Source: a gamma proteobacterium endosymbiont of Lamellibrachia anaximandri
Lineage (GTDB): Bacteria; Pseudomonadota; Gammaproteobacteria; Chromatiales; Chromatiaceae
DNA: 41,086 bases
Reading direction: 5' to 3'
Assembly (NCBI GenBank): GCA_016756835.1
Contig: JAESPE010000024.1
Coordinates: 1 to 41,086 of the forward strand
Positions within the stretch are counted from its first letter, which is position 1. Every line of letters begins with the position of its first letter. The translations under genes were made by a program, and so were the position numbers. This document shows positions 33,344 through 41,086 of this stretch, piece by piece. Below the pieces are notes generated by a model, which saw only the letters and a list, made by a program, of their open reading frames with translations, was not told where the DNA came from and searched no databases.

Positions 33344-34558
33344 TCAACCTTCCCTCTCCCGCAGACGGGCTTGGCTAAGGCCAGCCAGATAGACTGCCGT
33401 CAGAACGACATAGAAGCTGCCTTCCCCCCTATCCATCAGGAAGGAGTTAAAGAGACAGCCCACAGCCATAGCCACCACCAGGGCTTGGGAGGGGCCACGG
33501 AAGCGTGGATCAACCTGTGCAGAGTGTCGCCAGTGATTGTAGAGCAACAGCAGGAAGAGCAGCAGACCCACCAGCCCCAGCTGCACGGTAATATTCAGAT
33601 ATTCGTTGTGGGGATTGTCGGACAATAGCTCTAACCCCTTTTGTCGAACCAGTTCGGCATACTCGACCGAAAAACTGCCGCTGCCCGTACCGACCAGCAG
33701 ATGATGACCAATCAGCTCCAGTGAGTTGCCATACATCTCCAAACGATTACCCACCAGCTCACGATCACGGGAATTGTCACTGAACGCGTCCAAACGCTGC
33801 AAGGTCAGATCAACCCGGCTACTGAAGTTCTCTGAAAATTGGTAGGAGAGCAGACTGATCAACACAATAACCAGCCCTCCAGCAAGCAAGCCGCGCCAGT
33901 TCAGATACTGCACGGCGGCCAACAGGATCAGCACCAGCAGAACCAGTTGGCCGGTGCGCCCACCAACCAGCAGCAGCACATTGATCAGCGCCAGACCAAG
34001 CAACAAACCCCAAACCCAGCGCCAACGGCCGCTATCCCGTATAAACCGGTCAAACAGCAGGTAGGCGGTGAAGGCCATAAAGAAATTCTGTGCAATACGC
34101 CCTCTGAACACTGTGTTAGGGAACAACTTTGTAGCTTGGGGAATCAGGTCAGCATACATGCCCCAAGAGGCGGCCAGGGTAAGCAGCATCGCCAGCAGAA
34201 AGGCGTTGGACGCACGCGCTTGCCAAAGGCGGCTGTCGAGCAGCGAAATCAAAAGGGGGATATAGAGCAGCTTGAGATACTTGCCCGATTTGTCCAACGC
34301 CTCATCCATCCCGGCACTGCTGTAGAGTAGCCCCAGAGCAAAAGCCAGCAGCAGAAGGAGCGACCAGCGAGTCAGTGGATTTTCCCGCATCCTCCACCAT
34401 TTGTTGCTGTATCCGCCGCCCAGCAGCCAGAAAATCAGCAGCAGGCCCATCGCGACTGTGAGCCATGCGGTAGGCATCGGCACACTAAAGGCGGCGAACA
34501 CCGCCATGCCCCGGGCAGCCAGATCAAACCGCTGCTGCCATTGACGCCAAGTCATCAT
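33344..34558 (-). CDS. O-antigen ligase / Wzy_C family membrane protein
   Basis: This polytopic inner-membrane protein (404 residues from ATG 34558) has about 11-12 helices. The large periplasmic loop carries the family marks: GNRLEMYGNSLELIGHHLLVGTGSGSF (about 260-290) and NPHNEYL near 312, corresponding to the catalytic Arg/His region of WaaL and Wzy_C proteins. Such proteins ligate undecaprenyl-linked glycans to lipid A core or to protein, or polymerise them; sequence does not separate these. The frame runs up to a GTG at 34612, but that start has no properly spaced ribosome-binding site. The gene is divergent from the dehydratase gene with about 34 bp or less between starts. Confidence 0.85.
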   Translation of the reverse strand: MMTWRQWQQRFDLAARGMAVFAAFSVPMPTAWLTVAMGLLLIFWLLGGGYSNKWWRMRENPLTRWSLLLLLAFALGLLYSSAGMDEALDKSGKYLKLLYIPLLISLLDSRLWQARASNAFLLAMLLTLAASWGMYADLIPQATKLFPNTVFRGRIAQNFFMAFTAYLLFDRFIRDSGRWRWVWGLLLGLALINVLLLVGGRTGQLVLLVLILLAAVQYLNWRGLLAGGLVIVLISLLSYQFSENFSSRVDLTLQRLDAFSDNSRDRELVGNRLEMYGNSLELIGHHLLVGTGSGSFSVEYAELVRQKGLELLSDNPHNEYLNITVQLGLVGLLLFLLLLYNHWRHSAQVDPRFRGPSQALVVAMAVGCLFNSFLMDRGEGSFYVVLTAVYLAGLSQARLREREG

Positions 34559-34592
34559 GATTCGTTCAAACACTCCTGGTAGGGGTCGCGAA

Positions 34593-36536
34593 ATGGACCA
34601 TGATAGAATCACTCCTCAACAAAGAGAAGCGCCAGACAAGGACATGCGAAAAAACATCATTCCTGCTCGATTCCAGTCCCAGGGCACGGCTCTGATTCAT
34701 GACACTCTGATGGTGCCCATCGCCTGGACCCTTGCATTCTGGCTGAGGTACAACCTTGGAATTCTGCCGGTTGAATTTTTCGATGAGGGCTTAAAGGCCC
34801 TGCTGATCATTCTTCCGGTACAGCTTGGCGCATTTATCGCTTTCGGCCTCTACCGGGGAATCTGGCGTTTTGCCTCTCTGCCGGACCTTCTCAGAATCCT
34901 CAAAGCGGTTGCGGTTGGCAGCGCCATCGGTATGGCCCTGCTTTTTGTGATCACACGGGCAGAGGAGATACCCCGCTCTGTTCCCGTCATCTACACCCTT
35001 CTACTGTTGCTGCTGCTCAGCGGTCCACGAATGATCTACCGCTGGCTGAAGGACAACCGGCTCTCTCTCTCTTCCGGTCAGCGCGTACTTATCGTTGGCG
35101 CCGGAAAGGCGGGGGAGATGCTGGTCAGAGACATTCTGCGCAACCGCCACGACGCCTTTCAGCCCATGGCATTTGCGGACGACAACCCACGACACCAGGG
35201 ACGGGACATCCACGGCATACCTGTCGCCGGTGGCTGTGATGCCATACCGGCATTAACCGAGCAATACGAAATCGACATCATCATGCTCGCCCTGCCGTCG
35301 GCCACATCCTCACAGATGCGCAGGGTGGTCGAGTTTTGTGAACAGGCCCACATACCCTTCCAGGCGGTACCGCAGCTCAACGATCTGATGTCCGGCAATG
35401 TGCGGATCAACGACCTCCGAGAGGTCTCCATCGAGGATCTGCTGGGACGCGAACCGGTCTTGCTGGACTGGCCCGCCATCGATCAGGCCCTGTCGAACAA
35501 AACCGTGTTGATCACCGGCGGCGGCGGATCAATCGGCTCGGAACTCTGCCGTCAACTGGCCCGGCTAAAACCTACTCGGCTGGTGATCCTGGAGCAGAGT
35601 GAATTCAATCTCTACTCCATCGAGATGGAGCTGCAGAAGGCCTTTCCCGAACTGGAACTGGAGTGCCATCTTGGCGACGTCACCGACCGTCCCTATGTCG
35701 ATGATGTTTTCACCCGGCACCGCCCCGATGTCATCTTCCACGCAGCCGCCTACAAACACGTTCCCATGCTGGAACCCCAGCTTCGCCAGGCGATGCGTAA
35801 TAATGTGCTCGGCACCCGTAATGTTGCTGAAGCGGCAGACCAGTTCAACAGCAGCGTCTTTGTGCTGGTCTCTACCGACAAGGCGGTCAACCCGGCCAAC
35901 ATAATGGGCGCCAGCAAGCGCGCGGCGGAAATCTTCTGCCAAAATCTCAATGCACACTCCAACACCCGGTTTATCACCACCCGTTTCGGTAACGTGCTCG
36001 GCTCAGCGGGGAGCGTGATTCCCCTTTTCCGCAAGCAGATCGCCGCGGGCGGGCCGGTCACAGTGACCGACCCCCGCATGGAGCGTTACTTCATGACTAT
36101 CCCGGAGGCCTGCCAGCTGATCATGCAGACGGTGGTGCTTGGGGATGGCGGTGAGATCTTTGTGTTGGATATGGGCGAACCGGTAAAGATCAGCTATCTG
36201 GCTGAACAGATGATCCATCTCTCCGGTAAAAAACCGGGAGAGGATATCGAAATCGAGTACATTGGCCTGCGCCCGGGAGAGAAGCTGTTCGAGGAGCTGT
36301 TCCACGAAAAAGAGGCGCTCGACAAGACCCGGCACGAAAAGGTGTTTCTGGCGCGCCACCGCAAGGTGGACTGGGACGGTCTCAATGAGACCATGAAAAC
36401 GGTTGCAGAAGCCTGTGAATCCATGGACATCCAGCAACTGGACAAGGCGCTGCACTCCCTGGTGCCGGAGCACGGCCCCCAACCGAACGGGCAGTCCAGC
36501 AGCAACGGAGCGGATATCATCTACCTGAAAAAATAG
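34593..36536 (+). CDS. Membrane nucleotide-sugar 4,6-dehydratase, WbpM/PglF/CapD type
   Basis: The enzyme turns UDP-GlcNAc into its 4-keto-6-deoxy form, the entry to bacillosamine-type sugars. It has four N-terminal membrane helices (within about 30-160), a first Rossmann domain (VLIVGAGKAGEML) and the catalytic SDR domain starting LITGGGGSIGSELC near residue 308. The catalytic site reads VSTDKAVNPANIMGASKRAAE, with Met in place of the usual Tyr, as in WbpM and PglF. With an ATG at 34593 (behind AGGGG) it has 647 residues; 34557 and 34644 are other possible starts. It is the natural partner of the PglE- and PglC-like genes on the opposite strand. The convergent next gene lies 7 bp away. Confidence 0.92.
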   Translation: MDHDRITPQQREAPDKDMRKNIIPARFQSQGTALIHDTLMVPIAWTLAFWLRYNLGILPVEFFDEGLKALLIILPVQLGAFIAFGLYRGIWRFASLPDLLRILKAVAVGSAIGMALLFVITRAEEIPRSVPVIYTLLLLLLLSGPRMIYRWLKDNRLSLSSGQRVLIVGAGKAGEMLVRDILRNRHDAFQPMAFADDNPRHQGRDIHGIPVAGGCDAIPALTEQYEIDIIMLALPSATSSQMRRVVEFCEQAHIPFQAVPQLNDLMSGNVRINDLREVSIEDLLGREPVLLDWPAIDQALSNKTVLITGGGGSIGSELCRQLARLKPTRLVILEQSEFNLYSIEMELQKAFPELELECHLGDVTDRPYVDDVFTRHRPDVIFHAAAYKHVPMLEPQLRQAMRNNVLGTRNVAEAADQFNSSVFVLVSTDKAVNPANIMGASKRAAEIFCQNLNAHSNTRFITTRFGNVLGSAGSVIPLFRKQIAAGGPVTVTDPRMERYFMTIPEACQLIMQTVVLGDGGEIFVLDMGEPVKISYLAEQMIHLSGKKPGEDIEIEYIGLRPGEKLFEELFHEKEALDKTRHEKVFLARHRKVDWDGLNETMKTVAEACESMDIQQLDKALHSLVPEHGPQPNGQSSSNGADIIYLKK

Positions 36537-36543
36537 CCGCCGC

Positions 36544-37950
36544 TCAGGGGATCTCGACCTTCGTCTCCGGGAGCGCCACCTGCAGCGCCTCTTTCAACGC
36601 CCGCTTGGCCTCGTCATCACCATGCACCAGGCGCACCTCTGCGGGTCGCCTGCGCATACCTTTCACAAATCGCACCAGTGAATCCCTGTCGGCATGGGCC
36701 GAATAACCGCCCAGAGTATAGACACCTGCCCTGATGGCGTAGCGTTTCTCATCGAAAAAGACGTAACCGCCTTGCGGCCCGTAGTGCTGAATGGCTCTTC
36801 CCGGCGTGCCTGCCGCCTGATACCCCACAAACACTACATCGGTACGGGAATCACCGATCAGCGCCTTGAGATAGTTGACGATTCGTCCCCCACTACACAT
36901 GCCGCTGGCGGCCAGCACAATAGTCGGACGGGCCGTCTTTTGCAGATAGTTGACAACGGCCAGATGGTCCTGATGCCCTTTGATGGTCGTCATCTGCTCG
37001 AAACTGAGGGGATGGCGGCCCTGCATGAGGCGACGTTTTGCCTCCCTGTCCCAGAATGGTTGCAGACGCCGGTAGACCTTGGTGAATTCGCTGGCCAGCG
37101 GCGAGTCGACGATGACCTCCACATCATCCCAATCAATATTCCGACCCGCCTTGCGGCCACGACACTGGTGGAAAATCGTTTCCAGTTCATAGAGCAGCTC
37201 CTGGGTGCGACCAATGCTGAAAGCAGGAAACAGGATCACACCCCGGTTGGTAAAGCAGCGCTCCACAACCGCCTGCAGCCTATGACGGCGCTCCCGGCGC
37301 CCCTCGTGCAAACGATCGCCATAGGTGCTTTCCAGCACCAGCAGATCGGCTGAATAGGGAGGCTTTGGGGCGGGCAGCAGAGGTGCATAGGGGGCGCCCA
37401 GGTCCCCTGAAAAAATGATCTTCTTTTGCTCGCCGGCAACCTTGGCCAGACATTCGATATAGGCGGAGCCAAGAATATGTCCGGCAGGCTGAAAACGAAT
37501 CTTCAGGGAAGCCCCGGAGGAGGCAGGCAGAACCACTGCCCACTGAGCATATCCAAGGGGTTTGAGTCTCTTTTTGATGCGTTTGAGGAAACGGCGGATC
37601 AATCCTTCGTTACGGGTAACGCCAATTCGCAACGCATCTTCGAGCACCAGGGGCAGCAGTTCTGCGGTGGGTTCGGAGCAGTAGATCGGCCCATCGAATC
37701 CTGCCCCGATCAGCCAGGGAATGCGCCCGACATGGTCGATGTGGCAATGCGTCACCAGCAGCGCCCGCACCTGACGGATGTCGAAGTCAATCTCCAGCTG
37801 ATCCGCGTGGGCACCACCGGGGGAGGCCTCTTCCCCCTGAAACAGGCCACAGTCGATGAGTACGCTATTTCCAGCACCGACAAACAGTTCGTGGCAGGAA
37901 CCGGTAACGCCTGTCACCGCTCCGTGGTGAATGATCTGAAACTCGTCCAT
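36544..37950 (-). CDS. Beta-CASP metallo-beta-lactamase-fold RNase-like protein
   Basis: This cytoplasmic protein of 468 residues belongs to the beta-CASP branch of metal-dependent nucleases. It has THCHIDHVGR (67-76) with the metal ligands His68, His70, Asp72 and His73, the HILGSAY segment near 157, the metal Asp in FSGDLG near 180, LESTYGDR near 204, the beta-CASP block with ASGMCSGGR near 350, and the final SAHAD and LVHGD motifs. Length and motif order fit the YSH1/CPSF73-like bacterial group; substrate is likely RNA but not proven for this clade. It lies 8 bp after a DJ-1-like gene and belongs to the right-flank housekeeping string. Confidence 0.9.
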   Translation of the reverse strand: MDEFQIIHHGAVTGVTGSCHELFVGAGNSVLIDCGLFQGEEASPGGAHADQLEIDFDIRQVRALLVTHCHIDHVGRIPWLIGAGFDGPIYCSEPTAELLPLVLEDALRIGVTRNEGLIRRFLKRIKKRLKPLGYAQWAVVLPASSGASLKIRFQPAGHILGSAYIECLAKVAGEQKKIIFSGDLGAPYAPLLPAPKPPYSADLLVLESTYGDRLHEGRRERRHRLQAVVERCFTNRGVILFPAFSIGRTQELLYELETIFHQCRGRKAGRNIDWDDVEVIVDSPLASEFTKVYRRLQPFWDREAKRRLMQGRHPLSFEQMTTIKGHQDHLAVVNYLQKTARPTIVLAASGMCSGGRIVNYLKALIGDSRTDVVFVGYQAAGTPGRAIQHYGPQGGYVFFDEKRYAIRAGVYTLGGYSAHADRDSLVRFVKGMRRRPAEVRLVHGDDEAKRALKEALQVALPETKVEIP

Positions 37951-37958
37951 GCGCGAAA

Positions 37959-38507
37959 TCAGCGAACCAGACCGGCCTCCACCTCATCCCTTTTGGCTTT
38001 GCCTTCAAGTGCTTCGATCAGCGCCAGGGAAAAGTCCATTGCCGTACCCGGCCCGCGGGAGGTGATTACCTTTCCGTCCGCGATCACCGGCTGCAGGTTC
38101 ACATCCACGCCCGGCAGATCCATCCCGTCCAGCACACCGGGATAGCTGGTGGCGGATCGGCCCTCCAGTAGTCCGGCGCCGGCCAGCACCTTGGGGGCGG
38201 CACAGATTGCCGCGGTGTAACCCCCCTCCCCCGCAAGGCGCTGCAGCAGACGGTGGATACGCGGATCCTGATCCAGATAGTCTGCACCGGGCAGTCCGCC
38301 GGGCAGCACGATCATATCGAACGACTCATCCACAACAGCGTCGAGGGTGGTGTCAGGCAGGATAGTCAAGCCTTTAGAGGCTTTGACCGGTTGATCGTCG
38401 AGACCGGCCGTCACCACTTCCACCCCGGCACGGGTCAGTAGATCGGTGATGGTGGCGGCTTCGAGTTCTTCACAGCCTTGGGCGAGGGGGACGAGGACGC
38501 GTGCCAT
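37959..38507 (-). CDS. DJ-1/PfpI family protein (YajL-like)
   Basis: The 182-residue protein follows YajL/DJ-1: start ARVLVPLAQGCEELEA with the conserved acidic residues near 13-16, VLPGGLPGADYL near 67-78, and the nucleophile-elbow cysteine Cys102 (AAICAAPKVLAGAGLL). Proposed roles include protection against oxidative damage and deglycase or chaperone activity; the physiological role is debated. A good ribosome-binding site (AGGAGAG) precedes the ATG. The gene overlaps the 3' end of the upstream deacetylase gene by 73 bp in another frame. Confidence 0.92.
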   Translation of the reverse strand: MARVLVPLAQGCEELEAATITDLLTRAGVEVVTAGLDDQPVKASKGLTILPDTTLDAVVDESFDMIVLPGGLPGADYLDQDPRIHRLLQRLAGEGGYTAAICAAPKVLAGAGLLEGRSATSYPGVLDGMDLPGVDVNLQPVIADGKVITSRGPGTAMDFSLALIEALEGKAKRDEVEAGLVR

Positions 38508-39277
38508 AATCTTCTCTCCTGGTTTGTCAGATGCGAGGCCGGCACAAGCTGCACCCCCTCGCGTTCGAGCAGCGGTAACATCTCCGCCAGAATCTCCAGG
38601 GTCTCCGGATGCGGATGACCGATGCCGACAGCACTGCCGTCTCTCTTTGCCAGACGAATCAGATTTTGAAACTGCATCCGGATCGCCGCCGGATCCCGTT
38701 CGTTATCGAGAAAGACGTTGCGCCGCGTGACGGCCACCAGATTCTCCCTAGCCACCGTTTCCGCCTGGGTCTGATCGGTGGTGCGACTGTCGATAAAAAA
38801 GAGCTCCGAATCTCTGAGCGCAGCCATCAGCCAACGCATCGTCTCCACATCACTGGTCATTCGGCTGCCCATGTGGTTGTTGATGCCAACCACATACGGG
38901 ACCGATGCGATATCCTCAGCGAGTGTCAGGACAAATGCATCCCGTTCCATATCCATCGTCAGACCACCCGCGCCAAGCGGATATTTTTCGTTCGACTCCA
39001 TCGGCAGATGAAGCATCACCTCTCTCTCTGTGGCGTGGGCGATACCGGCCTGCACTTTGGCAAACGGGGTGTGGGGCAGGAACGAGTAAGTGATGGCGCC
39101 CGGCAAGGCCAGTGCTGCCTCACCGGCTTCACGCCGGTTGCCCATATCATCGATGATCAGCGCGATATAGGCGGGGGATCTCCCGATCCCCTCTGCATCA
39201 TCCGCCTGAGCCCCCGGCACTAGAATGACGGCAACCCCCAGCAACAGGAGTGAACATGTTTGCCGGAGACCGCTCAT
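38435..39277 (-). CDS. Divergent polysaccharide deacetylase family protein (YibQ/DUF610)
   Basis: The 280-residue protein has a signal peptide (about 1-25, ending near PGAQA-DD) and then the divergent polysaccharide deacetylase fold: YIALIIDDMGNR near 37-48, LPGAITYSFLPH near 58, EVMLHLPMES near 85-94, VGINNHMGSR near 130 and IGHPHPETL near 218. It is presumably periplasmic and acts on a cell-wall or surface glycan. It is part of the envC-ctpA-yibQ string. The last 20 residues (Ser/Pro/Lys-rich) read through the start of the DJ-1-like gene and are not conserved-looking. The start overlaps the ctpA stop by one base. Confidence 0.88.
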   Translation of the reverse strand: MSGLRQTCSLLLLGVAVILVPGAQADDAEGIGRSPAYIALIIDDMGNRREAGEAALALPGAITYSFLPHTPFAKVQAGIAHATEREVMLHLPMESNEKYPLGAGGLTMDMERDAFVLTLAEDIASVPYVVGINNHMGSRMTSDVETMRWLMAALRDSELFFIDSRTTDQTQAETVARENLVAVTRRNVFLDNERDPAAIRMQFQNLIRLAKRDGSAVGIGHPHPETLEILAEMLPLLEREGVQLVPASHLTNQERRLWHASSSPSPKAVKNSKPPPSPIY

Positions 39278-40602
39278 CAGCCTGCCTTGCGTTTTTGCAG
39301 TATCGCCAACCCTTTCAACAGGTTGAGCGCTTCACTAAGCTGGTAGTCCCGGGCCGCCAAAGAGCCCTTATTCTCTTTGTCGTCCTTATTCTTCCCTGTC
39401 TGTTTTGTTGCTTTCCCATTGCCGTTTTCCAAGTGGCCGGAAAGGTCCGCCTCTTTCAACGGTTTCACACCATTGCCTTTCGACGCAGATACCTCCACAT
39501 CCTCCAGCTCGATATCGGGCTTGATGCCCTCCGCCTGAATGGACCGGCCTGAAGGGGTAAAGTATCGCGCAGTGGTCATTTTCACTGCTGTGTGTTGATT
39601 GATCGGGATAATGGTCTGCACCGAGCCCTTGCCAAAGGTCTGCTTGCCCATGATGACCGCACGGTTGTGATCCTGCAGCGCACCGGCAACGATTTCCGAG
39701 GCCGAGGCAGATCCGGAGTTGACCAAGACCACGATGGGTGCGCCCTTGAGCACATCGTCCGGCGCAGCCTCAAAACGCAGTGCGGAGTCGCTCACCCTGC
39801 CTTCGGTATAGACGATCAGTCCCTGTTCCAGAAAGGCATCACTTACGGACACCGCCGCATTGAGTACCCCACCTGGGTTATTGCGCAGATCGAGTACCAA
39901 TCCCTTCAGTCCCTCCTTTGCAGACTCATCCAGCTTGCGTACCGCCTTCAGCATGTCGTCGGTGGTATGCGACTGAAACTGGGAGATGCGCACATAGGCA
40001 AAACGCTCATCCAGCAAGCGGCTCTTGACGCTGGTCACCTTGATGACCGCACGCACCACCTCGATCTTCAGGGGCTTTTCCACCCCCTTCCGGGCAATTG
40101 TCAGCACAAGACTGCTGCCGGGTTTGCCGCGCATCAGGTTGACCGCCTCGTTCAGGGAGAGCCCCTTCACCGGCGTATCATCCAGCCGCACAATCAGGTC
40201 ACCGGCAAGGACGCCTGCCCGCTGCGCCGGAGTATCGTCGATGGGAGAGATGACCTTGATGAAGCCATCCTCCATGCCAACCTCTATGCCGAGGCCACCG
40301 AATTCACCACTGGTGCCGACCCGCAGCTCTTTGTACTCCTCTTCATTGAGGTAACTTGAGTGGGGATCAAGATCGGAGAGCATGCCGCGTATAGCACTCT
40401 CCAGCAGTACCCTGTCTTCCACCGGCTCCACATAGCTGGCCTTGATGCGGCCGAAGATGTCGGCAAAGGTGCGCAGCTCCTGCAGCGGCAATTCGACTGC
40501 CTCATTTTCCGCTTGGGCAGCGGCATATCCCGCCACCGACAAACCCATCCCGAAAACAGCACTGAGGCATAGTACAAAAAAGTTGTGAAACGAAAACTTC
40601 AT
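39277..40602 (-). CDS. ctpA: Carboxy-terminal processing protease CtpA (S41 family)
   Basis: This periplasmic serine protease trims or degrades envelope proteins, such as murein hydrolases. From the ATG at 40602 (ribosome-binding AGGA eight bases before) it has 441 residues: signal peptide about 1-27, a PDZ domain around 100-180 (GGLGIEVGMEDG, R-x-G-V-L-A-G-D), and the S41 core with catalytic Ser300 (GSASASE) and Lys325 (FGKGSVQT), 25 residues apart as in Prc. The C-terminal tail of about 50 residues is rich in Lys, Gly and Asn. The frame extends to 40686 but that part does not resemble a signal peptide. It follows envC, which is the usual order. Confidence 0.95.
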   Translation of the reverse strand: MKFSFHNFFVLCLSAVFGMGLSVAGYAAAQAENEAVELPLQELRTFADIFGRIKASYVEPVEDRVLLESAIRGMLSDLDPHSSYLNEEEYKELRVGTSGEFGGLGIEVGMEDGFIKVISPIDDTPAQRAGVLAGDLIVRLDDTPVKGLSLNEAVNLMRGKPGSSLVLTIARKGVEKPLKIEVVRAVIKVTSVKSRLLDERFAYVRISQFQSHTTDDMLKAVRKLDESAKEGLKGLVLDLRNNPGGVLNAAVSVSDAFLEQGLIVYTEGRVSDSALRFEAAPDDVLKGAPIVVLVNSGSASASEIVAGALQDHNRAVIMGKQTFGKGSVQTIIPINQHTAVKMTTARYFTPSGRSIQAEGIKPDIELEDVEVSASKGNGVKPLKEADLSGHLENGNGKATKQTGKNKDDKENKGSLAARDYQLSEALNLLKGLAILQKRKAG

Positions 40603-40713
40603 CCCATTTTTCCTGCAAACATCGCCCTTTGGCGATAAAAATTCAATAGTCGGTTCAGACTGATTAAGACCGCTTCCAGGTAACATAGTGCACTTTAGAC
40701 TTTGTGGTAAGTA

Positions 40714-40748
40714 TGTAGGATGTGGTGAGCTTGCGAACCCATCCTACA
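40714..40748. repeat. Short palindromic repeat, copy 3, overlapping the envC stop
   Basis: The arms TGTAGGATGTGG and CC-CATCCTACA pair across a short loop; one base of the left arm is unpaired. It is the best-preserved of the three copies. The envC stop codon (TAG on the minus strand, 40744-40746) lies inside it, so the last residues of the protein come from or next to the repeat. Confidence 0.7.
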
Positions 40749-41079
40749 CCTTATTGTTTATGGCGTGTGAGCGAACCACGCTGACTCGCTTGCCTTTGGT
40801 ACGCCGGCACCACTTCTTCGGGTTCACCGCCGCGCCATTATGCCGAATGCCAAAGTAGACCCCTGACGTACTGCGGCCGCCGCTGCTACCCACCAACGCC
40901 ACCACCTCGCCCGGTTCGACCCACTCGCCCGTCTCCTTGAAGAGACTCTGGTTGTGACCGTAGAGACTCATACGCTGCCAGCCATGGAGAGCGAAGCGAA
41001 GGCTGGTAGTCCCCGGTAGCCGCGAGGCCGCACTGCTTACCCGGCGTGCCTTGCGCCAGAGGGGAAGCAAAGTAGGCAT
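40744..41079 (-). CDS. envC: EnvC-like M23 peptidase domain, 5' part replaced by repeat sequence
   Basis: Only the C-terminal part of a LytM/M23 domain remains from about base 40972 down: MSLYGHNQSL, the TGEWVEPGEVVALVGSSGG turn, and Y-F-G-I-R-H-N-G-x-x-V-N-P-K-K-W-C. EnvC-type proteins activate amidases that split septal peptidoglycan. The upstream coiled-coil region and the first half of the domain are absent; instead the 114-bp terminal repeat runs in frame from 41079 to 40973. ctpA follows after 141 bp, the expected neighbour. Either the gene is broken by a repeat insertion or the assembly ends here in a repeat. Confidence 0.75.
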   Translation of the reverse strand: MPTLLPLWRKARRVSSAASRLPGTTSLRFALHGWQRMSLYGHNQSLFKETGEWVEPGEVVALVGSSGGRSTSGVYFGIRHNGAAVNPKKWCRRTKGKRVSVVRSHAINNKV

Positions 41080-41086
41080 CCGAGCG
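40973..41086 (-). repeat. Terminal inverted repeat, right copy (114 bp)
   Basis: This is the exact reverse complement of 14-127. Its inner end (40973) abuts envC coding sequence and its outer end is the window edge. The repeat meets envC in the same reading phase as the left copy meets the DUF484 gene. Confidence 0.85.

Noticed and set aside
40621-40636. Hairpin ATCGCC-CTTT-GGCGAT followed by AAAAATT
   Set aside because: It lies upstream of ctpA; on the coding (minus) strand no T run follows the stem, and there is no plus-strand gene to terminate.

Overview
The window looks like a chromosomal piece of a gammaproteobacterium, probably a Chromatiales-like or sulfur-oxidising-symbiont-like lineage. 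The two flanks carry conserved gammaproteobacterial gene strings (DUF484-xerC, hslVU-DUF971-ubiE-ubiJ-ubiB on the left; the divergent deacetylase, ctpA and envC on the right). The taxonomic guess rests on gene content only.

Layout. 1-7515 (+ strand): a 5'-broken DUF484 gene, xerC, the HslVU protease, a DUF971 protein and three ubiquinone genes. 7646-17061 (+): a surface-glycan operon with a WbpE-type aminotransferase, MurJ-like flippase, methyltransferase, GT2 glycosyltransferase, UDP-sulfoquinovose synthase (SqdB), three membrane proteins. 17180-21295 (-): an AT-richer block with a large membrane protein, a 48-residue ORF, WbqC-like, NeuD/PglD-like and DUF849 (BKACE) genes. 21463-22725 (+): a lone ATP-grasp enzyme. 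22722-27276 (-): a four-gene operon of a polyprenyl-phosphate glycosyltransferase, a fumarate-reductase-like flavoprotein, a fumarase/argininosuccinate-lyase-like protein and phosphosulfolactate synthase (ComA). 27443-30086 (+): AglD-like membrane protein, methyltransferase, WecE-type aminotransferase. 30129-36536: PglC-like phosphoglycosyl transferase, PglE-like aminotransferase, a GT-B glycosyltransferase, an O-antigen-ligase-like protein and a WbpM/PglF-type dehydratase. 36544-41086 (-): beta-CASP nuclease-like protein, DJ-1/YajL, YibQ-like deacetylase, CtpA and the 3' end of envC.

How it fits together. The middle 29 kb encodes synthesis, lipid linkage, export and polymerisation/ligation of a complex surface glycan, started by a bacillosamine-like sugar (PglF-, PglE-, PglC-like). 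Its unusual trait is two separate ways to build a carbon-sulfur bond from sulfite: SqdB (UDP-glucose + sulfite) and ComA (PEP + sulfite). The ComA operon supports a testable route PEP -> phosphosulfolactate -> sulfoacrylate -> 3-sulfopropanoate, with the neighbouring ATP-grasp enzyme as a possible ligase. I regard this as the most interesting candidate system here; the last two steps are inference.

Repeats. A perfect 114-bp inverted repeat lies at the two window ends and truncates DUF484 and envC at the same repeat base. Two small IS5-like miniature elements with 4-bp target duplications each sit exactly on the stop codon of a gene. There is a perfect 24-bp-arm REP-like hairpin, and three copies of a short palindrome. 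I saw no tRNA, rRNA, CRISPR array or intact transposase gene.
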